Below, piece after piece: positions 16,476-24,059 of a DNA stretch of 64,000 bases (its first letter is position 1; each line of letters opens with the position of its first letter). Source of the stretch: Vulcanisaeta thermophila. GTDB lineage: Archaea > Thermoproteota > Thermoprotei > Thermoproteales > Thermocladiaceae. The stretch lies in assembly GCF_001748385.1 (NCBI RefSeq), contig NZ_BCLI01000004.1, forward strand, positions 496,001 through 560,000, given 5' to 3'. The notes under the pieces are model-generated. The model saw only the letters and a list, made by a program, of their open reading frames with translations, searched no databases and had not been told where the DNA came from. A program made the position numbers and the translations under genes.

Positions 16476-17582
16476 TCACCTCTTCCTGGCACTTATTATT
16501 TGTGCCTTTGGTAATAATGACTCAAACCACTTCCTATAGCCCTCCCTATTCTCCTTCCACATCCTGTACTCGTCAATGAACTTGCCATACCCATCCTCAA
16601 ACTCCAACTCATCAACCATTATTATCGTGTCAGGTACGGGGCAAACCTCGGCGCATATACCACAACCCTTACAGTAGGCCAATGCTGGGTTGAAGTAACC
16701 ATCCGGTGTTGGGTCGAATACAGAGTCTGGGCAATACTCCCAGCACAGCGTGCACTTAGTGCACTTATCAAAGTTAATGACTGGCCTGTAATGCTTAGCA
16801 GTGCCTCCCGTAAACAATGGGTTCCTCTGATTCGGCTTTAATCCAGGTATTGCGCCCCCTATCATCATATCCTTATAACCAGGTAGGTGTGGTGGTTCGT
16901 ACTTGTATGGGATACCCTCACCGGGCTTGACCTCCCTCAATCTAACCAGGGCTTGGTAAGCCTCCACGGCCCTATTAACCCTCACGTCAGGCTTATCAAG
17001 ACTTTGCAGGAACCTCTTAACACCATCGAGGCTCAACACATCGGGTGCGACCTTGGCTATGGCACCGAGGACCCTCTCCACAGTGCCATCATCCGGGAAC
17101 GTCCAGAAATCACCAATGCTCCTCTCACCCTGAACAACAACCAGCTTATATGGTGAGTCCCTGGCAGGGATGAACCTAAGCAGCTCCTCAGGGTTCTTCT
17201 TCGAAACCACTATCAATAAGCCATTGGGCCTCAGCTTAAGGTGCACTGGCTGAATGCCCTGCCACGCCCAGGACTCCACGCCCTTCAGTATCGTGTCATC
17301 GAGGACTATCGAGACATCCACAAAGTCAGGCTCAACCCTGGCGGCCTCGGCATCAAGCACGTCCTCACTGGAGCCTGCCCCCTTGGCAATGACCACGAAG
17401 TACTTAGCGGGTACCCCATCCCTCTCTGGGTCATCCCCGTACCTTTGGTATGACAGTGCTGCGTTACCCTCCATCCTGGCTGCGTATACGATGCCCCTGG
17501 CGAGGTTCCTGGCTAGGTGTCGTTGGTGTATCCCCCTGTAGATAATCTCCAGTGTGTATATTGAGACGGACATTCTAATCAT
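16476..17582 (-). CDS. Fused gamma-delta subunit of 2-oxoacid:ferredoxin oxidoreductase
   Basis: The N-terminal ~200 residues match the gamma (PFOR domain III-type) subunit. The C-terminal part carries two 4Fe-4S ferredoxin motifs, CTKCTLCWEYCP and CKGCGICAEVCP, the delta subunit. In most archaea gamma and delta are separate genes; a fused gamma-delta is also how I recall Moorella oxalate oxidoreductase. The glycine-rich GRGGQG start of gamma subunits is degenerate here (YRGIHQRH). Starts at TTG 17594, ATG 17582 or ATG 17573 are possible; the TATA at 17602-17608 fits either ATG. The alpha gene follows directly on the same strand. Confidence 0.82.
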   Translation of the reverse strand: MIRMSVSIYTLEIIYRGIHQRHLARNLARGIVYAARMEGNAALSYQRYGDDPERDGVPAKYFVVIAKGAGSSEDVLDAEAARVEPDFVDVSIVLDDTILKGVESWAWQGIQPVHLKLRPNGLLIVVSKKNPEELLRFIPARDSPYKLVVVQGERSIGDFWTFPDDGTVERVLGAIAKVAPDVLSLDGVKRFLQSLDKPDVRVNRAVEAYQALVRLREVKPGEGIPYKYEPPHLPGYKDMMIGGAIPGLKPNQRNPLFTGGTAKHYRPVINFDKCTKCTLCWEYCPDSVFDPTPDGYFNPALAYCKGCGICAEVCPVPDTIIMVDELEFEDGYGKFIDEYRMWKENREGYRKWFESLLPKAQIISARKR

Positions 17583-17601
17583 GAACGGTGGCAATAGGAT
17601 A

Positions 17602-17608
17602 CTTATAA
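17602..17608 (-). promoter_or_regulatory. TATA element of the oxidoreductase operon
   Basis: CTTATAAG, about 23-32 nt before the two ATG candidates of the gamma-delta gene. Confidence 0.5.
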
Positions 17609-17646
17609 GGAGTGAGGGGCCAGTACATTAGAAAATAACAGGCATG

Positions 17647-17663
17647 ATTCGTAATTTACGAAT
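17647..17663. promoter_or_regulatory. 17-bp perfect palindrome, candidate operator
   Basis: ATTCGTAATTTACGAAT is a perfect 8+1+8 palindrome centred about 50 nt upstream of the proximal TATA box of the oxidoreductase operon and just downstream of two further TATA-like repeats. The position and symmetry suit a dimeric transcription factor. Confidence 0.5.
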
Positions 17664-17670
17664 ACTCTGG

Positions 17671-17692
17671 TTTATAAAGCGGTTTATAAAGC
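17671..17692 (-). promoter_or_regulatory. Tandem TATA-like repeat (two copies)
   Basis: TTTATAAAGC occurs twice (17671-17680 and 17683-17692), 12 nt apart. On the minus strand each reads GCTTTATAAA, so they could be a distal double promoter whose start sites would fall at or beside the palindrome. Confidence 0.4.
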
Positions 17693-17713
17693 ATGGAATT
17701 AGACTAAGTAGCC

Positions 17714-18082
17714 CTATGAAATGGCGGCGTTAAGTCTCTCCCTAACCCTGGCCAGTGCCTCCATATTCTCCCTATAATCATCAATGAGGTTATTAACAAA
17801 GTTCTCATCAATCTCCGATGGATTTGCCAGCGCCTCCTTAACCATCTCCTCCAGGGTTGCGCACCTCCTAAATACGTAGTACATGGCGTCCGCATCGGCA
17901 TCGCTGAGGCTAATGATGCCTGCCTCCATGGCCTTCGAAACCACGCTCCACCCCCAATCACCCGCTGTGTTCTCCTCCTCAACCTCAATACCCATGCCCC
18001 TAAGCTTCTCTAGAAGTTTCTCCACCGTGAGAGTCACCGCCCGTTTTAGCCCGTTGAGTATTGCGTTTAGTTGGTCAATCAT
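17714..18082 (-). CDS. Hypothetical acidic helical protein
   Basis: A 122-residue, mainly helical acidic protein with one Cys and no motif I recognise. It begins MIDQLNAILNGLKRAV and has a central ENTAGDWGWSVVSKAMEAG segment followed by helices ending in ERLNAAIS. It lies between the oxidoreductase operon and the mcm stop, all on the minus strand. A TTAATAATAC stretch at about 18100-18112 could be its promoter. It is not obviously a ferredoxin, CopG or Zn-finger protein, and I assign no function. Confidence 0.55.
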   Translation of the reverse strand: MIDQLNAILNGLKRAVTLTVEKLLEKLRGMGIEVEEENTAGDWGWSVVSKAMEAGIISLSDADADAMYYVFRRCATLEEMVKEALANPSEIDENFVNNLIDDYRENMEALARVRERLNAAIS

Positions 18083-18132
18083 TAATTAGCGATTTGGGTA
18101 GGTATTATTAAGTATTCCGTTTACTGCCTAGC

Positions 18133-20196
18133 CTAAACAACGACCCTCTTCACATACCCAGGCCTGGGCATGTATACGTCACCGGACTTCACGAGCATGT
18201 TCAAGGCCTTATCAACGAACTGCCTATCAAGGCCTGCGCCCTCGGCCTCCTTATAAAGATCCTCAACCCTCACGGGCTTACCCCCATTAGCCTCCTCAAG
18301 CCTACTCAGGATATCCATTACCAGTGCCAGCCTCTCCTGTGAGGACCTTGGCTTACCAGTCATTATAACGTCAATATCGATCTTGCCCGACTCCACATCA
18401 ATACCCACACTACTCAGGTAACTCATGAAGAGCCTAATGGCCTTATCGGCATCCTCAGCCTCCACCACAGGCGAGAGCCTCATCCTAGCCTCAGCCTCAG
18501 CGAGCCTAATCAAGGCCTCCAACTGCCTAGCCGTGATCGCTATTGGTGAACCAGGCTCCCTGGACTTATTCCTCATTTGCACATAGAACTGGACAATCCT
18601 CTCCCTGGCCTCAGGCGTGAGCACAGGCTTTATGTGCTTGCGTGCATAGGCAATGTACTTCCTAAGAAGCTCAGGCGGTATGATATCGCTGAAGCTCTCG
18701 GGAACCTCACCAGCATGAAGCGTCACTATATGCTCCGCAATGGCCCTGTCCCTCTCCATGCTTGGCTCATCCCTAATTATGAATATTAAGTCGAACCTAG
18801 ACAGTAACGTCACGGGGAGGTCCACGTTCTCCGCAACCGTCCTATTGGGTAGGTATCTACCGAAGGCTGGGTTTGCGGCGGCAAGCACCGAGGCCCTGGC
18901 ATTGAGTGTGGCCACGATACCAGCCTTGGCTATTGATACTGTCTGCTGCTCAAGTGCCTCGTGAATTGCAACCCTATCCTTCGCATCCATCTTATCCAAC
19001 TCATCAATAACCGCCACGCCCGTGTCAGCAAGGACTAGGGCGCCAGCCTCTAGGTAGAACTCCCCTGTGTCCTTCTCCCTAACCACGGCTGCCGTGAGCC
19101 CAGCGGCTGATGAGCCCTTGCCCGTGGTGTAAACGGCCCTCGGGGCTATCTTGGCCACGAACCTTAGCAGTTGTGTCTTAGCCATGCCTGGATCCCCAAC
19201 CAGTAGTATGTGTATGTCGCCCCTCACCCTAATGCCGTCTGGGTAAACCTTAGGAACACCACCGAATAGTAGGCAGGCTATGGCCTCCTTTATGTTCTCC
19301 ATTCCATAGATCGATGGTGCGATGGACTTGATGATCCTCTCGCGCACGTTGGGTGACCTGGCTATCTCGAGTATTCTCCTCTCATCCTCGGGGGTTATCT
19401 CTATCTCCACAAACTCCCTCTGCTGTCCCTCCACGTAGTTCACCTCCATGAAGGAGCTCAGTATGGGTGGTTTATTCTTCCTGAGCTGTGCTATGTCTAG
19501 GTTCATGATACCCACGAGGTAGACCCTATCCCCCGGCTTCACAGTGTCCACGAGGTCGTCTAGGAGTATTGCCTCTATATTCCTGGGCAACTGGCCCGGT
19601 GGCAATTCCTCAGGCTTCTCCTGAACTATTATTTTCTGCCAGTCAATTAATTCGCTCCTCTCCTCAACAAGCACGAAGCTGTTGGTGGCACCGCACTTGG
19701 GGCACTTCCTGGGGGGTTGAACGAAGCTTGTGGTGGGCTGTGGTATCTCCAGCTCAAACCCACACTCGCTGCATCTGAACACGGTCTTTTTGAGGTAGTG
19801 CTTTGGGGGTGTTTGCCTCGTGACTATGCCTTCAACCATTATCAACTTACCCAGAACCTCACTCCTCAGTTTCCTTATGGGGACGGTCTCAGGTAGTCGC
19901 TTAAACCTTGCATAGAAGTTCTTAATGCTTTTGGCTAGTTCGGGATCCCTCTCAGTGACCGCCTGCCTCACGGCTTCCGAAGCCGCCTGAATGGCTAGTT
20001 GGGGTCTCTCGATTAGCATGTCCGCCAGGTCCTTGTTGCGGAGTAGTAGGTCGTGGAAGTCGATTACCAGGGACTTTCTCCTTTGGATGATCATGTTGTT
20101 AATTTCATCCACGTACTTCTCATCACCCTCTATGAAGTCCCTGAATCCCTGGATGGCATCATCAACATTCACAACCTTCTCCTCACTCTCTGTCAT
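18133..20196 (-). CDS. mcm: Replicative DNA helicase MCM
   Basis: The 687-residue MCM has an N-terminal oligonucleotide-binding domain with a four-Cys zinc site (CSECGFELE...CPKCG), Walker A GDPGMAKTQLL, Walker B VIDELDKMD, sensor and arginine-finger LSRFDLIF, and a C-terminal winged helix. It is the homohexameric 3'-5' replicative helicase. The 5' end overlaps the gins23 stop by 4 nt, so the two are translationally coupled. The gins23-mcm pairing is known from other Crenarchaeota and supports both assignments. Confidence 0.97.
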   Translation of the reverse strand: MTESEEKVVNVDDAIQGFRDFIEGDEKYVDEINNMIIQRRKSLVIDFHDLLLRNKDLADMLIERPQLAIQAASEAVRQAVTERDPELAKSIKNFYARFKRLPETVPIRKLRSEVLGKLIMVEGIVTRQTPPKHYLKKTVFRCSECGFELEIPQPTTSFVQPPRKCPKCGATNSFVLVEERSELIDWQKIIVQEKPEELPPGQLPRNIEAILLDDLVDTVKPGDRVYLVGIMNLDIAQLRKNKPPILSSFMEVNYVEGQQREFVEIEITPEDERRILEIARSPNVRERIIKSIAPSIYGMENIKEAIACLLFGGVPKVYPDGIRVRGDIHILLVGDPGMAKTQLLRFVAKIAPRAVYTTGKGSSAAGLTAAVVREKDTGEFYLEAGALVLADTGVAVIDELDKMDAKDRVAIHEALEQQTVSIAKAGIVATLNARASVLAAANPAFGRYLPNRTVAENVDLPVTLLSRFDLIFIIRDEPSMERDRAIAEHIVTLHAGEVPESFSDIIPPELLRKYIAYARKHIKPVLTPEARERIVQFYVQMRNKSREPGSPIAITARQLEALIRLAEAEARMRLSPVVEAEDADKAIRLFMSYLSSVGIDVESGKIDIDVIMTGKPRSSQERLALVMDILSRLEEANGGKPVRVEDLYKEAEGAGLDRQFVDKALNMLVKSGDVYMPRPGYVKRVVV

Positions 20197-20684
20197 AATC
20201 CAATCACCGAGTTCATGAACTCCTTGATCCAGGGGGCTATGAGCCTAACCAGCATTTCCTCCTCTATGGTTAGTTTACTCATGAACTCCCTGGACTCCGC
20301 GTACCCGGGGTTTTGGGCTATGGTGGTTAGTATCTTCCTAAGCCTCAACCTGGCTAGTTCCTTGAGTTGGGTGGTTATTTTGCTGTCTGGGTTTTTTATC
20401 GAGGAGAGCCTGGCCCTTATGTAGAAGTCCTTGGGTAATTCCCTCAGCTCCTCGGGGCTCCTGTTCTCAAGCCAAAACATCTTCACAATGTCCTTATCGC
20501 TCACGATATCCTCATCGTAGAGTGAGGCCAAGCCCCTCCTCAATAGGGCCTCCAGGACCTGAGGCGGCAGTGATACCACGGTTCCGGCCTTGATTAGTCC
20601 CTGGGTTGCCAGGCCCAGGTCCGTGGGCCTAAGATCCCTTTGAATGACAGCCCTAACACTGGGCAGCAATGCGTTGTTGCTCAT
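20193..20684 (-). CDS. gins23: GINS complex subunit Gins23-like
   Basis: The 163-residue protein starts with a short beta domain (GTVVSLPPQVLEALLRRGLASL), followed by a long helical A domain (KDFYIRARLSSIK through the RLRLRKILTTIA helix). The B-then-A order marks the Psf2/Psf3-like archaeal Gins23 rather than Gins51. With Gins51 and a Cdc45/RecJ-like protein it activates MCM. The ATG at 20684 is 26 nt from GTATATAAAC, a leaderless start. Identification rests on domain order plus the mcm neighbour, as overall GINS sequence conservation is weak. Confidence 0.82.
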   Translation of the reverse strand: MSNNALLPSVRAVIQRDLRPTDLGLATQGLIKAGTVVSLPPQVLEALLRRGLASLYDEDIVSDKDIVKMFWLENRSPEELRELPKDFYIRARLSSIKNPDSKITTQLKELARLRLRKILTTIAQNPGYAESREFMSKLTIEEEMLVRLIAPWIKEFMNSVIGL

Positions 20685-20705
20685 CAGTCATTACCTCCCA
20701 GCTTG

Positions 20706-20715
20706 GTTTATATAC
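20706..20715 (-). promoter_or_regulatory. TATA element of gins23-mcm
   Basis: GTATATAAAC on the minus strand, centred 26 nt before the gins23 ATG. Confidence 0.55.
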
Positions 20716-20827
20716 TGCTCATGGTTTTTCCGCACCGTATTACATCACGTATTACCTAAAGGCTGCCCTACGCCTTTGGGTGGCTTTTGATTATGGCATC
20801 TTACAGGTCGTGCCTTTATCCAGCGCA

Positions 20828-21565
20828 CTAAGCCTCCTCTGGGGTTTCGTACCACCTAACCCTTTCCCCAATAATGGCCCTTGCCCTCCACCTCATGCTC
20901 TTCGGGGCCTCCTCAATGGCCTTCCTGAGCATGGCTAGTTTACCACTGACAATCTCCTTAACCTCCCTCGGTAATTCCATCTTGTCCATGTGGTTTAGGG
21001 TTCTCTCTATGTTTATGGTTACGGTCTTGTAAAGCCCCCAGTCATCCGAGGTTAGCCTCACTATCCTGTTAATGTCGATTGTGTTTTCGGAGTCCCCCTG
21101 GGTTATTTGGAATTTGTATAGCATTGCTATGATGTCCCTAATGTCCTTCTCATTAATCTCCCATATCTGGAGCTTGGTTAGTAGTAAGTCGCTGGGTGGT
21201 ATTGTGGGGCTGAAGGTCTCGAGCCTACCCCTCAGGTCTATCACGTGGCTCTCCCTAAAGATGTCCAGGAAGAAGTCTACGCGCGTGTTGCTTACTGTGT
21301 CGAAGAACCTCAGTCTCTCATGGCCATGGAGTGCATTGAACCTATCATCAGGGCTCAGTCCCATTTGCCTGAGCGCATTTATTACCTTCCTCGAATCCCT
21401 CCTGTAGGCGGCCAGGTCTATGTCCTTGGGCTCCCTCAGCAGTTGCGGTATGTCCACGTCCCTGATGAGGTACCTTATGGCGACGCCGCCCAATAACCTG
21501 CACGTGGCACCGGCCTTGGCACACTCCCTCACAATCCTGAGGCCAAGATCCACCTTACTGCTCAT
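20828..21565 (-). CDS. MNT-like nucleotidyltransferase-fold protein
   Basis: The 245-residue protein shows LLGGVAIRYLI, then KDIDLAAY about 25 residues later and VDFFLDIF about 50 after that. These are the G[GS], D-x-D and third-Asp positions of nucleotidyltransferase-fold enzymes of the AbiEii/MNT or aminoglycoside nucleotidyltransferase type. A mostly helical C-terminal half follows. Some relatives are toxin-like and pair with HEPN proteins, but no such partner is adjacent. The ATG at 21565 is preceded by an ATTATAAATTTATAAAG TATA stretch. The substrate is unknown. Confidence 0.6.
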   Translation of the reverse strand: MSSKVDLGLRIVRECAKAGATCRLLGGVAIRYLIRDVDIPQLLREPKDIDLAAYRRDSRKVINALRQMGLSPDDRFNALHGHERLRFFDTVSNTRVDFFLDIFRESHVIDLRGRLETFSPTIPPSDLLLTKLQIWEINEKDIRDIIAMLYKFQITQGDSENTIDINRIVRLTSDDWGLYKTVTINIERTLNHMDKMELPREVKEIVSGKLAMLRKAIEEAPKSMRWRARAIIGERVRWYETPEEA

Positions 21566-21685
21566 TGGCTGTAACGTAATTAGTGCGTATTATAAATTTA
21601 TAAAGGCTCCATCCACGGGTTATGGCATATATATTCCGGCCCACCCTAGAGGGGGCTGGGTTGTTATTCCCCTTTGTTAGGGAAT

Positions 21686-21696
21686 ACTTATAAATA
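21686..21696 (+). promoter_or_regulatory. TATA element of the 21717 methyltransferase
   Basis: ACTTATAAATA, centred 26 nt before TTG 21717, which supports the non-ATG start. Confidence 0.5.
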
Positions 21697-21716
21697 CCTT
21701 AATGTGTTAAGTAGGG

Positions 21717-22565
21717 TTGGGAGATCCACGGGTGGATGGTGAGGATAGTTCATCGAGTAGCCCCAGTAACCGTGTACGTGAGCTTTATGATAGGGCTGCC
21801 CCTCTGTATGAGAAGATATTCCTGAGGTCCTCTGAGTATTATAGGCATTTATACAATGAATTAATGATAACATTCAACGAGTACTTCGATAATGCAAAGA
21901 TAAGGAGTAGGGTGCTTGACCTGGGTAGTGGTACTGGAATATGGAGCGCACTGTTGAGAAGGCGTGGGTACCACGTTGTGAGTTTTGACATATCATTCAA
22001 CTCATTATTAAAGTGCGTGAGAGTAAGGTGTGACCACCCGGTGCAGGGTGATGCTGTGAAGCTTCCCTTCAGGGATGGGTATTTCGATGCTGTGTTGGCT
22101 TATGGCAGTGTGTTCAATCACATAATCAAAGCCGAGGACGCGTTTAGGGAGGCCTCCAGGGTGCTTGCCAGGGGTGGTTACTTGATTTTTGACTTTGACA
22201 ATTTAATATGCCCCGACATGGTCTTTGAGACCATGCTTGGTGGTGTATCACCTAGGGGCTTCATAAGGGGCTTGGTTAATGGTAAGGGTCACGTGGGTTA
22301 TTGGTATGCCGATGGTGAGGCAATACCATTCAGGTTCTTCACCTTTAAGGAGATTAAGGAATTACTGGGCAGGTTTGGGTTCAGCATTGTTGAGTCACGG
22401 GGTGTGCATGTGGTCTCGAATATAATACCTTCCAGGCTTCATCAGTGGGGTGGTATGGTGATTGGTAGGTTTGCCAGGAGGCTCTATGGCTTTGATAGGT
22501 TGCTAGGTTCATCACCCATCAAGTACGTATCCACAACAATACTCATCGTTAGTAGGAAGGGGTAG
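21717..22565 (+). CDS. Class I SAM-dependent methyltransferase
   Basis: The 282-residue protein has YDRAAPLYEKIF, motif I VLDLGSGTGIWSALL, an acidic ribose-binding end VSFD, motif FDAVLAYGSVFNHI and EASRVLARGGYLIFDFDN, all typical of the Methyltransf_11/25 group. The target may be a small molecule or lipid and cannot be told. The TTG at 21717 is chosen from the TATA spacing; a GTG five codons later is possible. It stands alone, converging on the aminotransferase at 22680. Confidence 0.8.
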   Translation: MGDPRVDGEDSSSSSPSNRVRELYDRAAPLYEKIFLRSSEYYRHLYNELMITFNEYFDNAKIRSRVLDLGSGTGIWSALLRRRGYHVVSFDISFNSLLKCVRVRCDHPVQGDAVKLPFRDGYFDAVLAYGSVFNHIIKAEDAFREASRVLARGGYLIFDFDNLICPDMVFETMLGGVSPRGFIRGLVNGKGHVGYWYADGEAIPFRFFTFKEIKELLGRFGFSIVESRGVHVVSNIIPSRLHQWGGMVIGRFARRLYGFDRLLGSSPIKYVSTTILIVSRKG

Positions 22566-22609
22566 GGAATGCCTTGCTGACTGGGTCATCCTCACCGCAT
22601 TTCTAAACT

Positions 22610-22650
22610 CACGCGGTCATTAAAGACCGTGTGGACAGGGTGAAACCCTG
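22610..22650 (+). other. Two adjacent hairpins between convergent genes
   Basis: CACGCGGTC/GACCGTGTG (22610-22618 with 22625-22633, one G-U) and CAGGG/CCCTG (22636-22640 with 22646-22650, loop TGAAA) form two stable adjacent hairpins. They could be a small structured RNA or a shared 3'-end structure. Confidence 0.35.
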
Positions 22651-22679
22651 GCGCGTACTTAAGGAGGGGTGGTGAAGCC

Positions 22680-24008
22680 TTAGCCTAAGTATTGCTCATC
22701 TAACTTTTTAATTGCCTGGTCTAGCTTCTCAATGCCCTCGTCGATCTGCTCCTTATTTATTATTAGTGGGGGTGATATGATGAACCATGAGGGTCCATTG
22801 AATATGTAAAGTCCCATGTTTAGTAATTCAGCGGCTAGTTTATCCACGGGTGTGGGGTTGCCCCTAAACCTATCCTCGTAGGTCCCAAAGGGTGTTTTCT
22901 TCGAATCCTTCACGAACTCAATGGCCCAGAATAAACCAACTCCCCTAACGTCACCGATGCTCCTATGTCTTTCCCTCAGTTCATCAAGTCTTTTACTTAA
23001 GTATTCGCCCATGGTCCTGACATGCTCAATTAGGTTGAGTCTCCTATACTCATCAATGACCGCGGGAATAGCCGCTAAAGACACGGGGTGGGCCTCGAAG
23101 GTGTGTCCGTGGGCGAAGTACTCATCTTCGAAGTAATCGGCTATTTTCCTGTTAACGGCTGTGATGCCTATGGGTACGTAGGACGCAGAGGCGCCCTTCG
23201 CGGTGGTTAGTATATCGGGCTTCACGTTCCATAGGTTCACGGCCCACCAGTCACCAACGCGTCCCCACCCCGTCATGACTTCGTCGGCTATGAATAGTAC
23301 GTCATTCTCCTCAGCAATCCTCTTAAGTGTTGGTAGGTACTCCTTTGGTGGGACCACGACACCATTGGTCCCTGTTATGGGTTCCACGAGGATTGCGGCC
23401 ACATTGTGCTCGTTCTTAATTACGTAATCCACATAGTTGGCGCAGGCAAGGCCGCACTCTGGGTACTTGAGGCCCAGGGGACACCTGTAACAGTAAGGTT
23501 CTGGAACCCTGACAACGCCATGCATTGTGTGGGGCTCCGCGAACCAGCGTCTGTAATCGCCGGTCATGGATATCGAAGCCAGTGTGGATCCGTGGTAGGA
23601 CCTGTACCTAACTATTATTTTAAAGGCTGGTTTCTTGTAAAGCCTCGCTATCTTCACCGCGGCCTCATTGGCCTCTGTGCCTGATGTTGAGAAGAAGAAC
23701 TTCGTTAATCCCTCTGGCATTATACTGAGTAATGCCCTGGCAGCCCTGGCCCTCGCCTCAGTCGCGAATGCGGGTGATATGTACTGTAACTCATCCAACT
23801 GCCTCTTTATGGCTTTAATGACATTCTCATTCCCAAAGCCCAGGTTGACGTTGACGAGCTGCGATGAGAAGTCCAGGTAGCGTTTACCGGTGGAGTCGTA
23901 GAAGTAAACGCCCTCGGCTTTAACCACGTTGATGGGTTCCCAACCCCTTTGTTTACGCCAGGTGCCGAATAAGTGCTCCCTAACGGTTTTGCTTACCTCA
24001 TCCTGCAT
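22680..24008 (-). CDS. Class III (PLP) aminotransferase, omega-amino-acid type
   Basis: The 442-residue protein follows the ornithine/4-aminobutyrate aminotransferase fold. Landmarks are FFSTSGTEANEAAVK, YHGSTLASISMTG, AAILVEPITGTNGVVVPP, ADEVMTGWGRVGD and the PLP lysine in TTAKGASASYVPIG. The GTNGVVVPP and CYRCPLG blocks resemble taurine, beta-alanine or other omega-amine:pyruvate aminotransferases more than acetylornithine enzymes. It lies just downstream of spermidine synthase on the same strand, 52 nt apart, so a polyamine-derived amine is a reasonable but unproven substrate. Confidence 0.85.
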   Translation of the reverse strand: MQDEVSKTVREHLFGTWRKQRGWEPINVVKAEGVYFYDSTGKRYLDFSSQLVNVNLGFGNENVIKAIKRQLDELQYISPAFATEARARAARALLSIMPEGLTKFFFSTSGTEANEAAVKIARLYKKPAFKIIVRYRSYHGSTLASISMTGDYRRWFAEPHTMHGVVRVPEPYCYRCPLGLKYPECGLACANYVDYVIKNEHNVAAILVEPITGTNGVVVPPKEYLPTLKRIAEENDVLFIADEVMTGWGRVGDWWAVNLWNVKPDILTTAKGASASYVPIGITAVNRKIADYFEDEYFAHGHTFEAHPVSLAAIPAVIDEYRRLNLIEHVRTMGEYLSKRLDELRERHRSIGDVRGVGLFWAIEFVKDSKKTPFGTYEDRFRGNPTPVDKLAAELLNMGLYIFNGPSWFIISPPLIINKEQIDEGIEKLDQAIKKLDEQYLG

Positions 24009-24059
24009 TTATGTAAGGATGAAGGCGTTATTTATTAGTGTTTTTATGCGGTTCATGAG

